From NCBI GenBank assembly GCA_026874595.1, contig CM049308.1:95900624-95964623 (forward strand): 64,000 nt of DNA. Direction: 5' to 3'. A model generated the notes under the pieces. That model worked only from the letters and a program-made list of their open reading frames with translations. It had not been told where the DNA came from and searched no databases. The translations under genes were made by a program, and so were the position numbers. This DNA comes from Sipunculus nudus. Its lineage: Eukaryota; Annelida; Sipuncula; Golfingiida; Sipunculidae. Shown here in pieces: positions 1 through 11,831 of the stretch. The number at the start of each line of letters is the position of its first letter. Position 1 is the stretch's first letter.

Positions 1-870
1 ATGGGTTATGGGATGATGTATATCTATATTGGGGTCATAACCTTTCCTTTGAAAGTAGCCTTGACCTTGAATATTGCCATATATGGTTCAAATAACACAA
101 AATCATAAATATCTCAGTAAGGGATGCATGGATTGGTCCAAAAATAAAATTGATTGAAGATCTTTGATAGCTTTCTCTTCTGTGAAAGACAGGTGGTGCA
201 CCCTTCTGTCCTTTTCTCATTTTTTGCGCCTTTTAATACCCCATCATTGCCACTTGATAGTACTTTGAACATTATAAGTCTAAATAAAATGGACAGTTTC
301 GGCTGAAATTGTACATGTCCATTGATCTTGGATACCTTCATCTTGTATTCAAGACTGGTGGCACTATCTGCAATTGTAATTGTGTGGTTCCCTCTGTACA
401 ATTCATATCTCTGGAGTGGTTCAAGGTATTGGTCTGAAATTTGGCATGTCCATCCATCTTGGAAAGTTTTCTTGTAAACAATTTAGACAGGTGGTGCCAC
501 TTACCTTCCCATTTTTATAGAAGAAATTAATGCCCTTTTCTGAGGAGTGATTTGCCCTATTGGCCTGAAATTGTGCATAACCATAGTTTTACACTCCTCC
601 ATCTTGCTTTCAAGACTGGTGGTGCCATCTGCAATCGTTTTGTGGTGGCATCCATCTTTACATGTGCTTTGGGTGAAAATTGCTCATATCTCTGGAGTGG
701 TTCAAGGTATTGGTCTTAAATTTGGCATGTTTTGGAAAATTTTCTCTTAAACCAGACAAGTGGCCCAACCTGCCTTTCTGTTTCTGTAAATTAAATTTAT
801 TCTATTTTCTCAAGAGTGATTCACCGTATTGGCCCCAATATTTGGTGAAAAATATTGTTTCTCAAGTTGA
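1..870. repeat. Diverged dispersed repeat with internal ~270-bp duplication
   Basis: Two diverged copies of the same text follow each other. The words 'catatctctggagtggttc' and 'ttggcatgt' occur near 403-450 and again near 687-732, and 'actggtgg' followed by 'atctgcaat' occurs near 355-380 and 615-640. The same phrases (a 'tatctc.gga' word, 'ttggcatg', and a 'ggtggygccay' box) recur in the repeat at 43380-44230, so this is probably a fragment of that family. The short ORFs over it overlap in several frames and look like nothing known. Confidence 0.55.
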
Positions 871-1730
871 TAGAAGGAAGGAACTGTAGTTGCTTGCCAA
901 GCTGCTGAAGATGGGGGGGGGGGTCTATTCTAAACAGGTGGGGGTGTTATTATCTGGGGATAATATGGCACCTGTGGTGCCAAGAAAACATCTAGTACAC
1001 TCATTAATCAGCAGGGAGCTCAAATCAGCTTTAATGCAGGGTCATTGCATCTGTTTATGACTGATGTTTTTTCTCATCATCTGATAGGGACTAGTTGTTG
1101 GAAGCATGGACATACTTTTCTAGTGATGATCAGTATTCTATTCACAATACTAAACAACATTAACATGTTTATGTCAGAATCTCTCAACATACACACACAT
1201 GTCATACACCAGTGTCGGGGAAGTCAGACCCAGGAGTAATCACTATGTTATGTGGTTATCTGGAGGTGTCATTTATATAGACAAAGTGTTCATTTCTACT
1301 GCACACAATTTTTCCCATGTACTACTTAACTGTATATTATGTGTGCAGAGATGCCAAGTTTGCAAAAAACAAAAAGCATGATATTCCAAATTCTGCCTGT
1401 TTTATTTGGAAATTAGTTTTTATAATTAAAGTAATCAAATGATACAATCATGTGAAAAAAATGGAACAACGTGGAATTGACAGGGGTTCAAGCCAAAAAA
1501 CATCCTTCTCTGCTTTGCTCTAGCCCTACATTTTGTTTGTTAATAAAAAAAAATTTTTAAAAACATGCAGTGTATATTTAAATGAAAATCTTCAATGAAG
1601 TACCAAGGTATATAAAAACATACATGTATAATAAGTAAGGCTAACAGGAGAAAGTGAAGGTTAGGTCTACCATGGCCTCTTAAGTTAAGTCCAATAAAAT
1701 GTTTGGACATAGCTGTCAAAAGTCAGATTG
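871..1730. other. AT-rich stretch without recognised gene
   Basis: Apart from a short G run near 912-921 I see no exon, RNA gene or repeat unit here. If the exons at 5224-5948 belong to a longer gene, this would be intron, but that is inference. Confidence 0.4.
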
Positions 1731-3805
1731 TGTAAGATTGAAGGGAGAGCATGAGACAAGGGCTCAGAGTGTGAGAGGTTGAAGGGCCTTGATGTGAGAG
1801 CATGAGACAGGGGCCCAGAGTGTGTGAGGTTGAAGGGCCTTGGTGTGAGAGCATGAGACAAGGACACAGAGTGTGTGAGATTGAAAGGCCTTGGTGTAAG
1901 AGCATGAGACAAGGGCTCAGAGTGTGAGAGGTTGAAGGGCCTTGATGTGAGAGCATGAGACAGGGGCCCAGAGTGTGTGAGGTTGAAGGGCCTTGGTGTG
2001 AGAGCATGAGACAAGGGCACAGAGTGTGTGATATTGAAGGGCCTTGATGTGAGAGCATGAGACAAGGGCTCAGAGTGTGAGAGATTGAAGGGCCTTAGTG
2101 TTAGAGCATGAGACAAGGGCTCAGAGTGTGAGAGATTGAAGGGCCTTAGTGTTAGAGCATGAGACAATGGCACAGAGTGTGTGATATTGAAGGGCCTTGA
2201 TGTCAGCGCATGAGACAGGGGCACAGAGTGTGTGATATTGAAGGGCCTTGATGTGAGAGCATGAGACAGGGGCCCAGAGTGTGTGAGTTTGAAGGGCCTT
2301 GGTGTGAGAGCATGAGACAAGGGCTCAGAGTTTGTGAGATTAAAGGGCCTTGGTGTGAGAACATGAGACAAGGGCACAGAGTGTGTGATATTGAAGGGCC
2401 TTGATGTCAGAGCATGAGACAGGGGCCCAGAGTGTGTGAGGTTGAAGGGCCTTGGTGTGAGAGCATGAGACAAGGGCTCAGAGTGTGAGAGATTGAAGGG
2501 CCTTAGTGTTAGAGCATGAGACAATGGCACAGAGTGTGTGAGATTGAAGGGCCTTGATGTCAGAGCATGAGACAGGGGCACAGAGTGTGTGATATTGAAG
2601 GGTCTTGATGTCAGAGCATGAGACAGGGGCCCAGAGTGTGTGAGGTTGAAGGGCCTTGGTGTGAGAGCATGAGACAAGGGCTCAGAGTTTGGGAGATTAA
2701 AGGGCCTTGGTGTGAGAGCATGAGACAAGGGCACAGAGTGTGTGATATTGAAGGGCCTTGATGTGAGAGCATGAGACAGGTGCCCAGAGTGTGTGAGATT
2801 GAAGGGCCTTGATGTGAGAGCATGAGACAAGGGCACAGAGTGTGTGATATTGAAGGGCCTTGGTGTGAGAGCATGAGACAGGGGCCCAGAGTGTGTGAGA
2901 TTGAAGGGCCTTGATGTGAGAGCATGAGACAAGGGCACAGAGTGTGTGATATTGAAGGGCCTTGATGTGAGAGCATGAGGCAGGGGCACAGAGTGTGTGA
3001 GATTGAAAGGCCTTGATGTGAGAGCATGAGACAAGGGCACAGAGTGTGTGATATTGAAGGGCCTTGATGTGAGAGCATGAGACAGGGGCCCAGAGTGTGT
3101 GAGATTGAAGGGCCTTGGTGTGAGAGCATGAGACAAGGGCACAGAGTGTGTGATATTGAAGGGCCTTGATGTGAGAGCATGAGACAGGGCCCAGAGTGTG
3201 TGAGATTGAAGGGCCTTGGTGTGAGAGCATGAGACAAGGGCCCAGAGTGTGTGAGATTGAAGGGCCTTGATGTCAGAGCATGAGGCAGGGGCCCAGAGTG
3301 TGTGAGATTGAAGGGCCTTGATGTGAGAGCATGAGACAAGGGCACAGAGTGTGTGATATTGAAGGGCCTTGATGTGAGAGCATGAGACAAGGGCACAGAG
3401 TGTGTGATATTGAAGGGCTTTGGTGTGAGAGCATGAGACAGGGGCCCAGAGTGTGAGAGTTCGAAGGGCCTTGATGTGAGAGCATGAGACAGGGGCCCAG
3501 AGTGTATGAGATTGAAGAGCCTTGGTGTGAGAGCATGAGACAGGGGCCCAGAGTGTGTAAGATTGAAGGGCCTTAGTGTGAGAGCATGAGACAAGGCCCC
3601 AGAGTGTGTGAGATTAAAGGGCCTTGGTGTGAGAGCATGAGACAAGGCCCCAGAGTGTTTGAGATTGAAGGGCCTTGATGTCAGAGCATGAGACAGGGGC
3701 CCAGAGTGTGTGAGGTTGAAGGGCCTTGGTGTAAGAGCATGAGACAGGGGCTCAGAGTGTGTGAGATTAAAGGGCCTTAGTGTTAGAGCATGAGACAAGG
3801 GCTAA
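1731..3805. repeat. 51-bp minisatellite, about 40 copies
   Basis: A unit of 51 bp is repeated head to tail about 40 times; the core words are 'gagcatgagaca', 'cagagtgtgtga' and 'ttgaagggcctt'. Units differ at a few positions (gatgtgag/ggtgtgag/gatgtcag; ggcacagag/ggcccagag/ggctcagag). Because 51 is 3 x 17, all minus-strand frames stay open and give 17-residue periodic ORFs of 485 residues (1685-3142) and 395 residues (2611-3798). A one-base loss near 3186 shifts the register between the two. There is no signal peptide, splice signal or recognisable domain, so I read the ORFs as by-products of a stop-free unit and not as a gene. Confidence 0.95.
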
Positions 3806-5223
3806 TTGTGTGAGACTCACAAACTAATGCGTGAGATTTGACATATCAGTGTTCTACAGGCCTCCTGCTACTGATTTGTCAGGTTTTTTTTTTGTCTCAG
3901 GATTTTCAGGAGTTGAATTGTCCCTAGGGTACACTTATCATTCGTGTATGCATTGGTTTGTTGATTGGGGAATAAATGTCAAATATAAACAACAATAATA
4001 CAGTTAGTAACTGCATTTTAACTCATTAGAAAAATAACAAAAATAGTCGTAGTCCTTTAATATAATACTCACTTAATAAAGAACTTCAGTAAAACAGCCG
4101 TACTGCTCTTTGATTGATTAATAAAATGTTGATTTATATACAATGTCTGTAAAATTTCTGATTGAAAGTGAGCGGGTCCATTTTCCTGATTGCTGTGTGC
4201 ATTACCACAGGGAGTCAGCCAGGTCCCAGAACTTACAGCCTGTCATACCAGAGCTTGACTGATAGAGGCTTAACCACATTAACAATGTGCTCCTTGTTAT
4301 AGATGGCTCATAGCTCTTGAAGAATCAATTATTGCTTTCAGGTTGTATTAGAAGCTTTAACTTACTGGAAGTAGTATCATTTGTTGCCAAGTTTTCAGTT
4401 AAAGTTAAAAAGTCTCTTGAATTAAAAGTTCTGTCACATTCTAAATTTGTGTCTTAAGACTTTGGATGGTGTTTGCAGCAAGAATGATGGTTTAAAAAAA
4501 TTAATTCATTATTTTATGTCACATGTTACAGTTGAAAGCATCATGTGAAAGTATGATTGAAGAAGATGTATATATGACCTGATTGGGCAATGGGCCTCAG
4601 GAATAAAGTTATAGGTCAACTCTGTTTGTCACATAGTATACTTCTTTAACTTTTGTGGCCATTTACTCACCATTATATAAAACATTATACACATTGTGAA
4701 GCCAGGACAGAGGTCAGAGGTCAAGTTATGCTGAGAGAACATTATTGTGTATAGGGTCTGTATTGTGGTCACCCTTCACTTGGTCCCTGTCACAGCTGGC
4801 CAGCAGACCAGGAGGTCACAGAGTACAGCATGGATACATGATGAATATATGTAACCACAAGGTCATACTGCCTTAACTGGCAAAACTTATAACAAGTGTC
4901 ACAGAAATCATGCACCTCCTTAGTTTCCCCATCTAGTGGTTTTTCTACAAGGTCAGAGTTTCAGAGTTCATGGTAACTATATCATACATTTATTTTCAAC
5001 TAACGATTATCCTTCAATCTGTCATATATCTTTATAATCTCCCTGTGATCTGGCATAGTTTGAAATTTATTTGTACAGTTTTTTTCTTTTTCAGGGAATG
5101 GGGAATTATCATGTTACTATTATTATTATTATTTCATCCAGTTTGCTGAGTAAGATTTTCTTTTTTTCACTAGTATTGTTTTGGATGTGCCACTTAGTAA
5201 TTTTTGTATTTCTTATTTTGTAG
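3806..5223. other. AT-rich stretch, probable intron of the 5224-5948 gene
   Basis: No ORF with recognisable content is present. It ends in a pyrimidine-rich tract and 'ttttgtag' directly before the exon at 5224, which supports the intron reading. The earlier exons of that gene were not found. Confidence 0.35.
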
Positions 5224-5265
5224 GAGAAAGTTTCCAACTGTGGCAAACCCCAAGATGTTATAGAT
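5224..5265 (+). CDS. Short internal exon of unidentified gene
   Basis: A 42-nt exon candidate lies between a canonical acceptor (pyrimidine tract then 'ttttgtag') and a canonical donor ('gtaagt' at 5266). Read in phase 0 it encodes 14 residues, EKVSNCGKPQDVID, and it joins without a shift to the exon at 5907. The joint ORF then ends in a stop, which is the main support for both exons. I do not recognise the protein. Earlier coding exons must lie upstream but none could be identified in 1-5223. Transcript evidence would decide. Confidence 0.45.
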
Positions 5266-5906
5266 GTAAGTGTTTGTTGTCAAGTTTGTGTCAATGTGAA
5301 GTGTCTTTTCCACCTTCATTACTGAAGAGGGCTGTACATTAGGAATGACTGGTTAGGCTAAATGTGTCTGTATTGTACCCAAAGAAGGAATTTTCACTCT
5401 GAAAAGTAGTTGTATTGTTGTATTGTTTCTCAAGACCGAAGTCTGGACTACAGTACATTTATCTAATATAAAACAGTAGCAGACATTCTGTGAATGCTTT
5501 TCAGATATTATTGTCACAGAAATGTAAGAAAAAAAAACAGTAATATCAACATTAATTCATGAAAGCTTGATACCAACATTCAATAAACTGGATGCCAGGC
5601 TTCATGTCACATGTAACTGTGACAATCCTCCTCTGTTCTCCAGATTAAAAATTTATCTCAACAAGACAGCCATCAGTTACATGCAAGGTTTACCTGTGTA
5701 AATGTAGCCAGGAATGCTTTATAATTTCCTGTATCATCCACGTAGTACTGACCTTGGTTACAATAGCTGGCTTACTTAAGAGACCTGTGGCTTGATTAGT
5801 TAAATACGTATAAACTACTTGAAGTCTAAACAAAATCTAATGGATATTCTTTTTTTCCATTCATACTTTGTACTCTTGTGTTTCACTGATTTTCTTTCTT
5901 TTTCAG
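5266..5906 (+). other. Intron between the two short exons
   Basis: It begins 'gtaagt' and ends in a long pyrimidine tract followed by 'tttttcag'. At 641 nt it is an ordinary size for an animal intron. Nothing else is recognisable within it. Confidence 0.45.
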
Positions 5907-5948
5907 ACGTTTATAGATGAACTGTTAGAGAAAGCCAATACCTTGTAA
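5907..5948 (+). CDS. Terminal coding exon of unidentified gene
   Basis: The exon follows a strong acceptor ('tttctttctttttcag'). It continues the frame of 5224-5265 for 13 residues, TFIDELLEKANTL, and ends in TAA at 5946-5948. The sequence looks like the amphipathic end of an alpha-helical protein, but I cannot assign a family. The stop, the strong splice site and the AATAAA signal about 485 nt downstream together suggest the real 3' end of a plus-strand gene. Confidence 0.45.
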   Translation, partial: TFIDELLEKANTL

Positions 5949-6455
5949 CCAAGTCTTCCCAAGCGATGTAGGCATGGATGCTCAGCATTGTGGGAAAAGA
6001 TGTATCCGAATACAATTAGTTTGAGGGAGCTAGTCTTAATGTAGTTAGAAATAGCCAAATTAATGTCTGTATGCAACTTCTGAGCCACTTGCTGAATACT
6101 GATATGTCTATTTAATGTTAAATTGTAACTACAAGTACATTATAAAGAATTATGGTAGCTGATTGGAGGGAAAAAAACACATGATTTATCCCAGGTAGGT
6201 GATTGGAGGAGAAAGAACCACATGATTTATCCCAGGTAGGTGATTGGAGGAGAAAGAACCACATGATTTATCCCAGGGAACTGATTGGAGGACAAAGAAA
6301 AAATGATTTATCCAAGGTACCAGATTGGAGGAGAAAGAACCATACAATTAATTTCAAGTACCAGATTGGAGGAGAAATTTTCACAGATGTGTTTATCTGC
6401 ACTTGGCTCAAAAGTTTCTTAAATAATTTTATAATAAATTTATTCCTGTATTAAG
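5949..6455 (+). other. Putative 3' UTR with polyadenylation signal
   Basis: It follows the stop at 5946-5948. An AATAAA hexamer at 6433-6438 is the first good polyadenylation signal. The UTR would contain the 41-bp tandem repeat at 6161-6375. Inference only. Confidence 0.35.
6161..6375. repeat. 41-bp tandem repeat, about 5 copies
   Basis: 'gattggagg' recurs at about 6161, 6201, 6242, 6282, 6323 and 6363, giving a 40-41 bp period. Each unit also contains 'gaaagaacc' and 'catgatttatcc', decaying toward the right end. Confidence 0.85.
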
Positions 6456-9400
6456 AAGTTGTGCATTGTACATAGCAGTGTCATTGTATTTAAAGCAGAT
6501 GTAAGTCATGTCCCATAGCCAGTACTGTAGAATACTTGGTACAGTACTGTAAAGATACACTGTACGATAAACTCTACCACATCATACACTGTACAGCTGT
6601 TTTGTATCTGAATTAGCTGAGAAATATTAATTTGAATATTCTGGTTAAAATGATGATAGAGAATTTGTATGGTAAAAATGTCTCTCTGCTGATTGTTTAT
6701 CTAGTTCTTCTTGAGCAGGGTTATGTTAAATCACCTGCCCCCATTACATGTACTTTAGTTTCATCCAGACACACCTGTTTAGACACGTCTACATCCTCGT
6801 GTCATGTCACCTGAACATTACACTGCAGGTCTGTGAAGTCGTGCTTCCACTAAACTTGCCGTCACATGTACCACTTCCATAAACACAGATCTGTGCTCAA
6901 ACTGATTGTGGATTAATCAGATATTTGCTTGCTATAATGCTTCCATATTTTTGATACATGCAAAAAGTTACCGTGTTTTGTTTTTGAAGATTTGTTGATG
7001 TCATGTTTAGATAGTGTCCATAAATTGGTTATTTAGAAAACAGAGCTGAATGGAGTACCTATCAACTTTGAATGATACTAAAGTGGTGTATAGGTTAAGA
7101 TAGTGATTTGAGAGTCGATGCAGTGTACTGTATTGAATGGAGAAATGCTAAGACCGTGAAACAGACTAAACCTTTTGTTAAACATATCAGTTACTGCTGT
7201 AGAGTGGTGTATAACATAATAGTGCAACTCATGTTTAAATAACATGTCTGTTGAGTGGCACTGAGGAATTTTTAGGATGTCAGATGAAATATAAATATCA
7301 CCTTTATCTGTCCTATTTTCTAAAGGACAGTCCTGGTTGTCTTGACAACTGAAAGGTGTGCTAAGGTTTTATAGTATGTTAAAGATAATATCCAGGTTCA
7401 CATTTGAGCAAATGTGGTTTATGTGACTAAGACAATCAATAAATGTCAGGGAGTATCTAACTGTGTACAGCATATTATGTCATGAAAGTTATGTCCTGGG
7501 CCCAGAGACAGGGACAAGTGTTTGTTTAAGTATTATTAAAACTAAATCCATGCATGAACAGGTAGCTATTCTCATGTCTTCCAAAGCATAGCACATTCAC
7601 ACCTGAGCAGTTATTTCATTTGAGTACATGAGAAATAATCAACTTTCTGCCCATAGTGTACTTAATGTACCTTTACTCTTTGTGTAAAACTTCTAAACTT
7701 ACGTTAAATGAGGCTACATTTGATAAGTAGTCTCTGTATTTGTATTCACCATATAGCCACTAGTGTCATTGTCTTGACAAACACACTTCATAATAATCAC
7801 CAGTGTCGATCCACACCAGAATTGAACAGTCAAGGTGGCGCCACCCGTAGTCCCGTATTTCAGGTATTGTAGATGGTCATGAATTTCTTCTAAGTATTAT
7901 AGCTATTTAAATCTTTAGATTTTCATTCATTCTTTCCTCCAGCAGTTTCTTTCACCATTTCTGAACTTGACCATGAATTGCCTCCTGCTTCAAATATACT
8001 TGAATGTGGTGTTACCAAAATTTTGCATGTTTGTACTTATCACTCAGCGTATGTAGTGCTTCCAGTAATATGTTCAAGTTGTAAGGTCCAGATATGGTAG
8101 GGGTTAATGGTACCAAAGATGGAGGGCTACAGGATCACGCAACAGCTTCTGATTGGTTAAATAACAGCTACCTTCGTCTGGCAGGTGATCAAAGACAAAT
8201 TATATAAAAAAATATTTTTTTTTATTTTATTCAATGCTTAACCTGTATTATTTGAATATTTACGAAACACAGACACCATTCATTTGTTAAATATATCCAT
8301 GGGCAGTTCAGATAATTCCAGGCTTGTTCAACTTTCCAGTTGCCATCCAACAGTGGATGAGACTATGTTCTAACGCGCTGATTTTTGTATTGTATGTGCT
8401 TCATGTTAAATTTGTTAAATTTAATATAACAGCAAGTGCACATGGTCCATTTGCATTTGGGCGACGCCCAAAATCACGGCTTGCGCTTAGGCCTGTAGCG
8501 CCATCTTATGGCCACTTAAAAACTAATTATATTACGATCCATCCTGCCAATTTGCCGGGTTTGGTGTAGGTTTCATATATTTGAGGGGAGAAAACATACC
8601 CCAGCAACGAATTTATAGAGGGTTTCTTTATAACAGTAGATGCCATATTGGTATCTTTTAGGGATAGTAATTTTAGGGGGCTGGGAATTAGCTTTAGTTT
8701 AATAGATTATAGATCTGATCTCGCACAGGGTACTGGTCTTTCTTTGTTTTGTACCAGACGGTTTGTTGCGACACCTGCCGGTTATTTTTGTAATTATCAT
8801 ACACCATTGCCGACCATGTTGTTCCAAATTATAGCATTCACGTGGTAAAATATTAAGAGGGAGTCTTCCAAATCTATTTTGCCAAAAGTTATGCACTTGA
8901 GCAGTGGTTTGAATTCCTCTATTGCCGCAAATGTGAATGCCTCTGTTCTCGGCCTATTTTAATCATGCCATTTATATATATGTATTCTTTATATGTGTAT
9001 TCTTCACACAGAGATAATAATTAAAGTAATCCTATAAAGCTTTTTGCAAGATAAAATTTAATTGGTCGTACAAAACTACTCAGGCAGGTTTTAACACTAC
9101 TTGACCGCTAACTTCCGGTTTCGTGGTCGGTATATTCGTGGTTCCTGTTTGAAATTTAGTTTATTTGATCAGTGTACAGCCGCGTGGGTGTAGGAAGTTA
9201 TTTATAGAAGTTGAGTATCCTCCCAGAACTACAGCCTGCCAGTCCACTTTTAATTGTAGCATCAGTAATCATGCTCAAAATTTCTTTAATAAACTTAAAT
9301 ATCAGTGACGGTAATCCGGGTAATGCCTCTTTGTCGTCCAGTGTTCAAGCTTTAAATGACCATCAAATGGCGCTGAGAGGCAAGAGCGATATTACCATAA

Positions 9401-10464
9401 ATATCTTTTGTCAAGTACCTCATTGTTAAAACAGAATGCTATAACAGCAACTTACGAAAGTATTTAGCATCATACTTAACAGATCAGGAATTAAATTATT
9501 GGTTAGGGAGAGAACGTGAATATGAATAAGTTATTTCTGTAGACTTTTTCCATGAAAATGTAAAAGAATATTAGATAGAATATTGCATTTGACTTGTGCT
9601 GCCCCCTACCGGCTGACGTCATAGCGCCTGTATCTGTGTGCCCCCTTTTTGTGAACATACTTTTTTAACAATAGATATGGTAATCAACAGCCACCTGTGA
9701 TCCCATGTGACCGTGAATCTCTGAGATATCCATGTGTATAGTTGACTGGTTGTGAAGTAAGGCATGACAAATCCTTATTTTTACTCATATCCAATAACGT
9801 ATTTTAAATATATATTATTCTGTAAAGGTGGGGTTTATTTAGCAGAGATTTCGCTGGTATATCATGTAAATGTACCACGTAACCGGGGCAGCTGAATGTA
9901 ATCTGAGACCAGCAGGTGTTAGTGACGTGATTATGAATCACGTGACCGTCAGAGTTTCGTTTTTGATATCATCACAATACGTGTTAGAACTAAATCACGT
10001 TTACTTTAATTAACCCAGGCGACATGTCGGCAAGAAAGAGCGACGCAATGTACCAAGAAAGATGCTTATGTATTATTTTTGTATTGTTAAATCAATATTT
10101 TAGACACCTGTACAGAATGTAGTACCATGAGTGTGTAATGTAGTGCACTGATCCCGGTTACAGTCATCTGTATCATACCATCGTGGTCCTGTATATACCA
10201 TTGGTGCACTAATTATATATATATATATATTCTGATTTCTTACTTGTTAGTTGTTCACTAGTAGGGGATGTTGCATGACACCTCATGCTCCGTCAACTAT
10301 GAAGTCAGGAATATTTAGATGAATTCATTATATATTACAGATTTATCTTCCATTTGATGTCTGATGGTGTGTTTGATGTAACAGACCACGTGATTATAAC
10401 ACGTGACTTAGAGATGTAGTGTACACTACTGTACTCCTGTGCTGCTATGATTTACGGCAATAAA
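6456..10464. other. Intergenic DNA, no recognisable gene
   Basis: Only short ORFs without recognisable content are present. A perfect 12-bp palindrome GGTGGCGCCACC lies at 7834-7845, and a short AT dinucleotide run lies near 10217-10230. Segments around 8450-8540 and 9590-9650 are more CpG-rich than their surroundings and could be short transposon remnants, but I could not find their ends. Confidence 0.5.
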
Positions 10465-11105
10465 GACATTGAATGTATCACGGAGGTGTTTGTGTAGAAT
10501 GTACCACGGAGGTGTTTGTGTAGAACACGGAGGTGTTTGTCCGTGTAGAATGTATCAGGGAGGTGTTTGTCCGTGTAGAATTTATCAGGAAGGTGTTTGT
10601 CCATGTAGAATGTACCACGGAGGTGTTTGTGTGTTCAGAATATACCAGGGGGCGTTTGTCCGTGAAGAATGTATCAGGGAGGTGTTTGTGTGTTCAGAAT
10701 GTACCAGGGAGGTGTTTATGTGTTAAGAATGTACCAGGGAAAAGTTTGTCCGTGTAGAATGTATAACGGAGGTGTCTGTGCAGAATGTACCAGGGATGTG
10801 TTTGTGTAGAATGTACCAAGGAGGTGTTTGTGTGTTCAGAATGTACCAGGGAGGTGTTTGTGTGTTCAGAATGTACCTAGGTGTAGTTTGTCCGTGCAGA
10901 ATGTACCGCGGAGATGTCTGTGTGTTTAGAATGTACCAGGGAGATGTTTGTGTTTAGAATGTACCAGGGAGGTGACTGTGTTCAGAATGTACGAGGGAGG
11001 TGACTTGTCTGTGTAGAATGTTCCTTGGAGGTGTTTATGTTTAGGATGTACAAGGGAGGTATTTGTACGTGTACAATGTAGCACGCAGGAGTTTGTACGT
11101 GTAAG
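10465..11105. repeat. Degenerate ~30-bp minisatellite
   Basis: About 20 imperfect units carry 'agaatgtaccasggaggtg' and 'tttgtgtgttc' or 'tttgtccgtg'. Unit length varies from roughly 24 to 34 bp, so no reading frame is kept for long. Cysteine-rich ORFs in the plus frames (10469-10957) come from this repeat and are not called as genes. Confidence 0.9.
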
Positions 11106-11364
11106 CATATATGATATGGATGTGAGAGGCCGTGTCTTTACCTCACCGTTGATAATCTACCTTACCAGTTCAAAAGAAACTGCTTGTCCAAAGACCTTTG
11201 CCTTCAGTAAAAAAAGAAGGCCCGTCATTAACAAAAGTCGGTCCGTCTTATCTTTAGCTTTGCAGCTGCTAGGCTATTGTAAGAAATATTGAATTCAAAA
11301 TAATGCATAGCAACTGTCTATACCTCAAATTGTACAAATTTATTGTTAGAAATTTAATGGTGGA

Positions 11365-11831
11365 TTGATGGAATATAGTTTCTCCTTCCATCCAGACTGT
11401 GTTATTGTGCATATTAACAGTTCTAAGACAATCCAGTTCAGAGAAAGGTCATTAAAATTCCTCTGCCAAAGATTCCGAATTCGCCTCTCTGTCCAGTACA
11501 AGGATTACTGCTTCACTTTACTTTTTCACCAGCAGCTGCTGATAAACCCGCATTCCTGTTTAAAACAGACAGATCTGGTTCTGTTTTAACGTACAATAAA
11601 TTCATGGACAGACTGAAGGCAGCATTAAGGGCTTCTGGAGTAAATCCGAATCAGAATGCAGGGCACAGTTTTCGTCGGGGTGGGGCTACCCTTGCCTCCA
11701 ATTGTAATATTCCAGTTGAACTGATTAAATTGCACGGGGACTGGCGCAGCCATGCATATCAACAGTATATAATGCCGAGTGTGGAGGAGAGGTTACAAGT
11801 GGCCAAAATCATGGGAAATAATATTCATTAA
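11365..11831 (+). pseudogene. Tyrosine recombinase fragment of a DIRS/Ngaro- or Crypton-type element
   Basis: The frame ending at 11829-11831 is open from 11427 and encodes the C-terminal catalytic part of a tyrosine recombinase. It has the H-x-x-R motif as HSFRRGG (His at 11664, Arg at 11673) and downstream HGDW followed by AYQQY, which contains the probable Tyr nucleophile. The context MDRLKAALRASGV before it is typical of recombinases encoded by YR retrotransposons and Cryptons in animals (family knowledge). The start of the homology (SKTIQFRER, near 11422-11450) is in a different frame from the rest, so a frameshift near 11450 has broken the gene. No N-terminal domain, RT or terminal repeat was found nearby, so this is a decayed fragment. 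Which YR family it belongs to is not settled. Confidence 0.7.

Noticed and set aside
1685-3798. Long minus-strand ORFs as a repetitive secreted protein gene
   Set aside because: The openness follows from a stop-free 51-bp unit; several frames are open at once, there is no signal peptide or splice context, and a one-base loss shifts the frame mid-array.
1731-3805. CRISPR array
   Set aside because: Units are contiguous with no unique spacers, the genome is eukaryotic and no cas genes are present. The same applies to the 66-, 45- and 83-bp arrays.
10469-10957. Cysteine-rich toxin or metallothionein-like gene
   Set aside because: The Cys pattern is produced by a degenerate minisatellite, unit lengths vary and frames are lost. 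No signal peptide.
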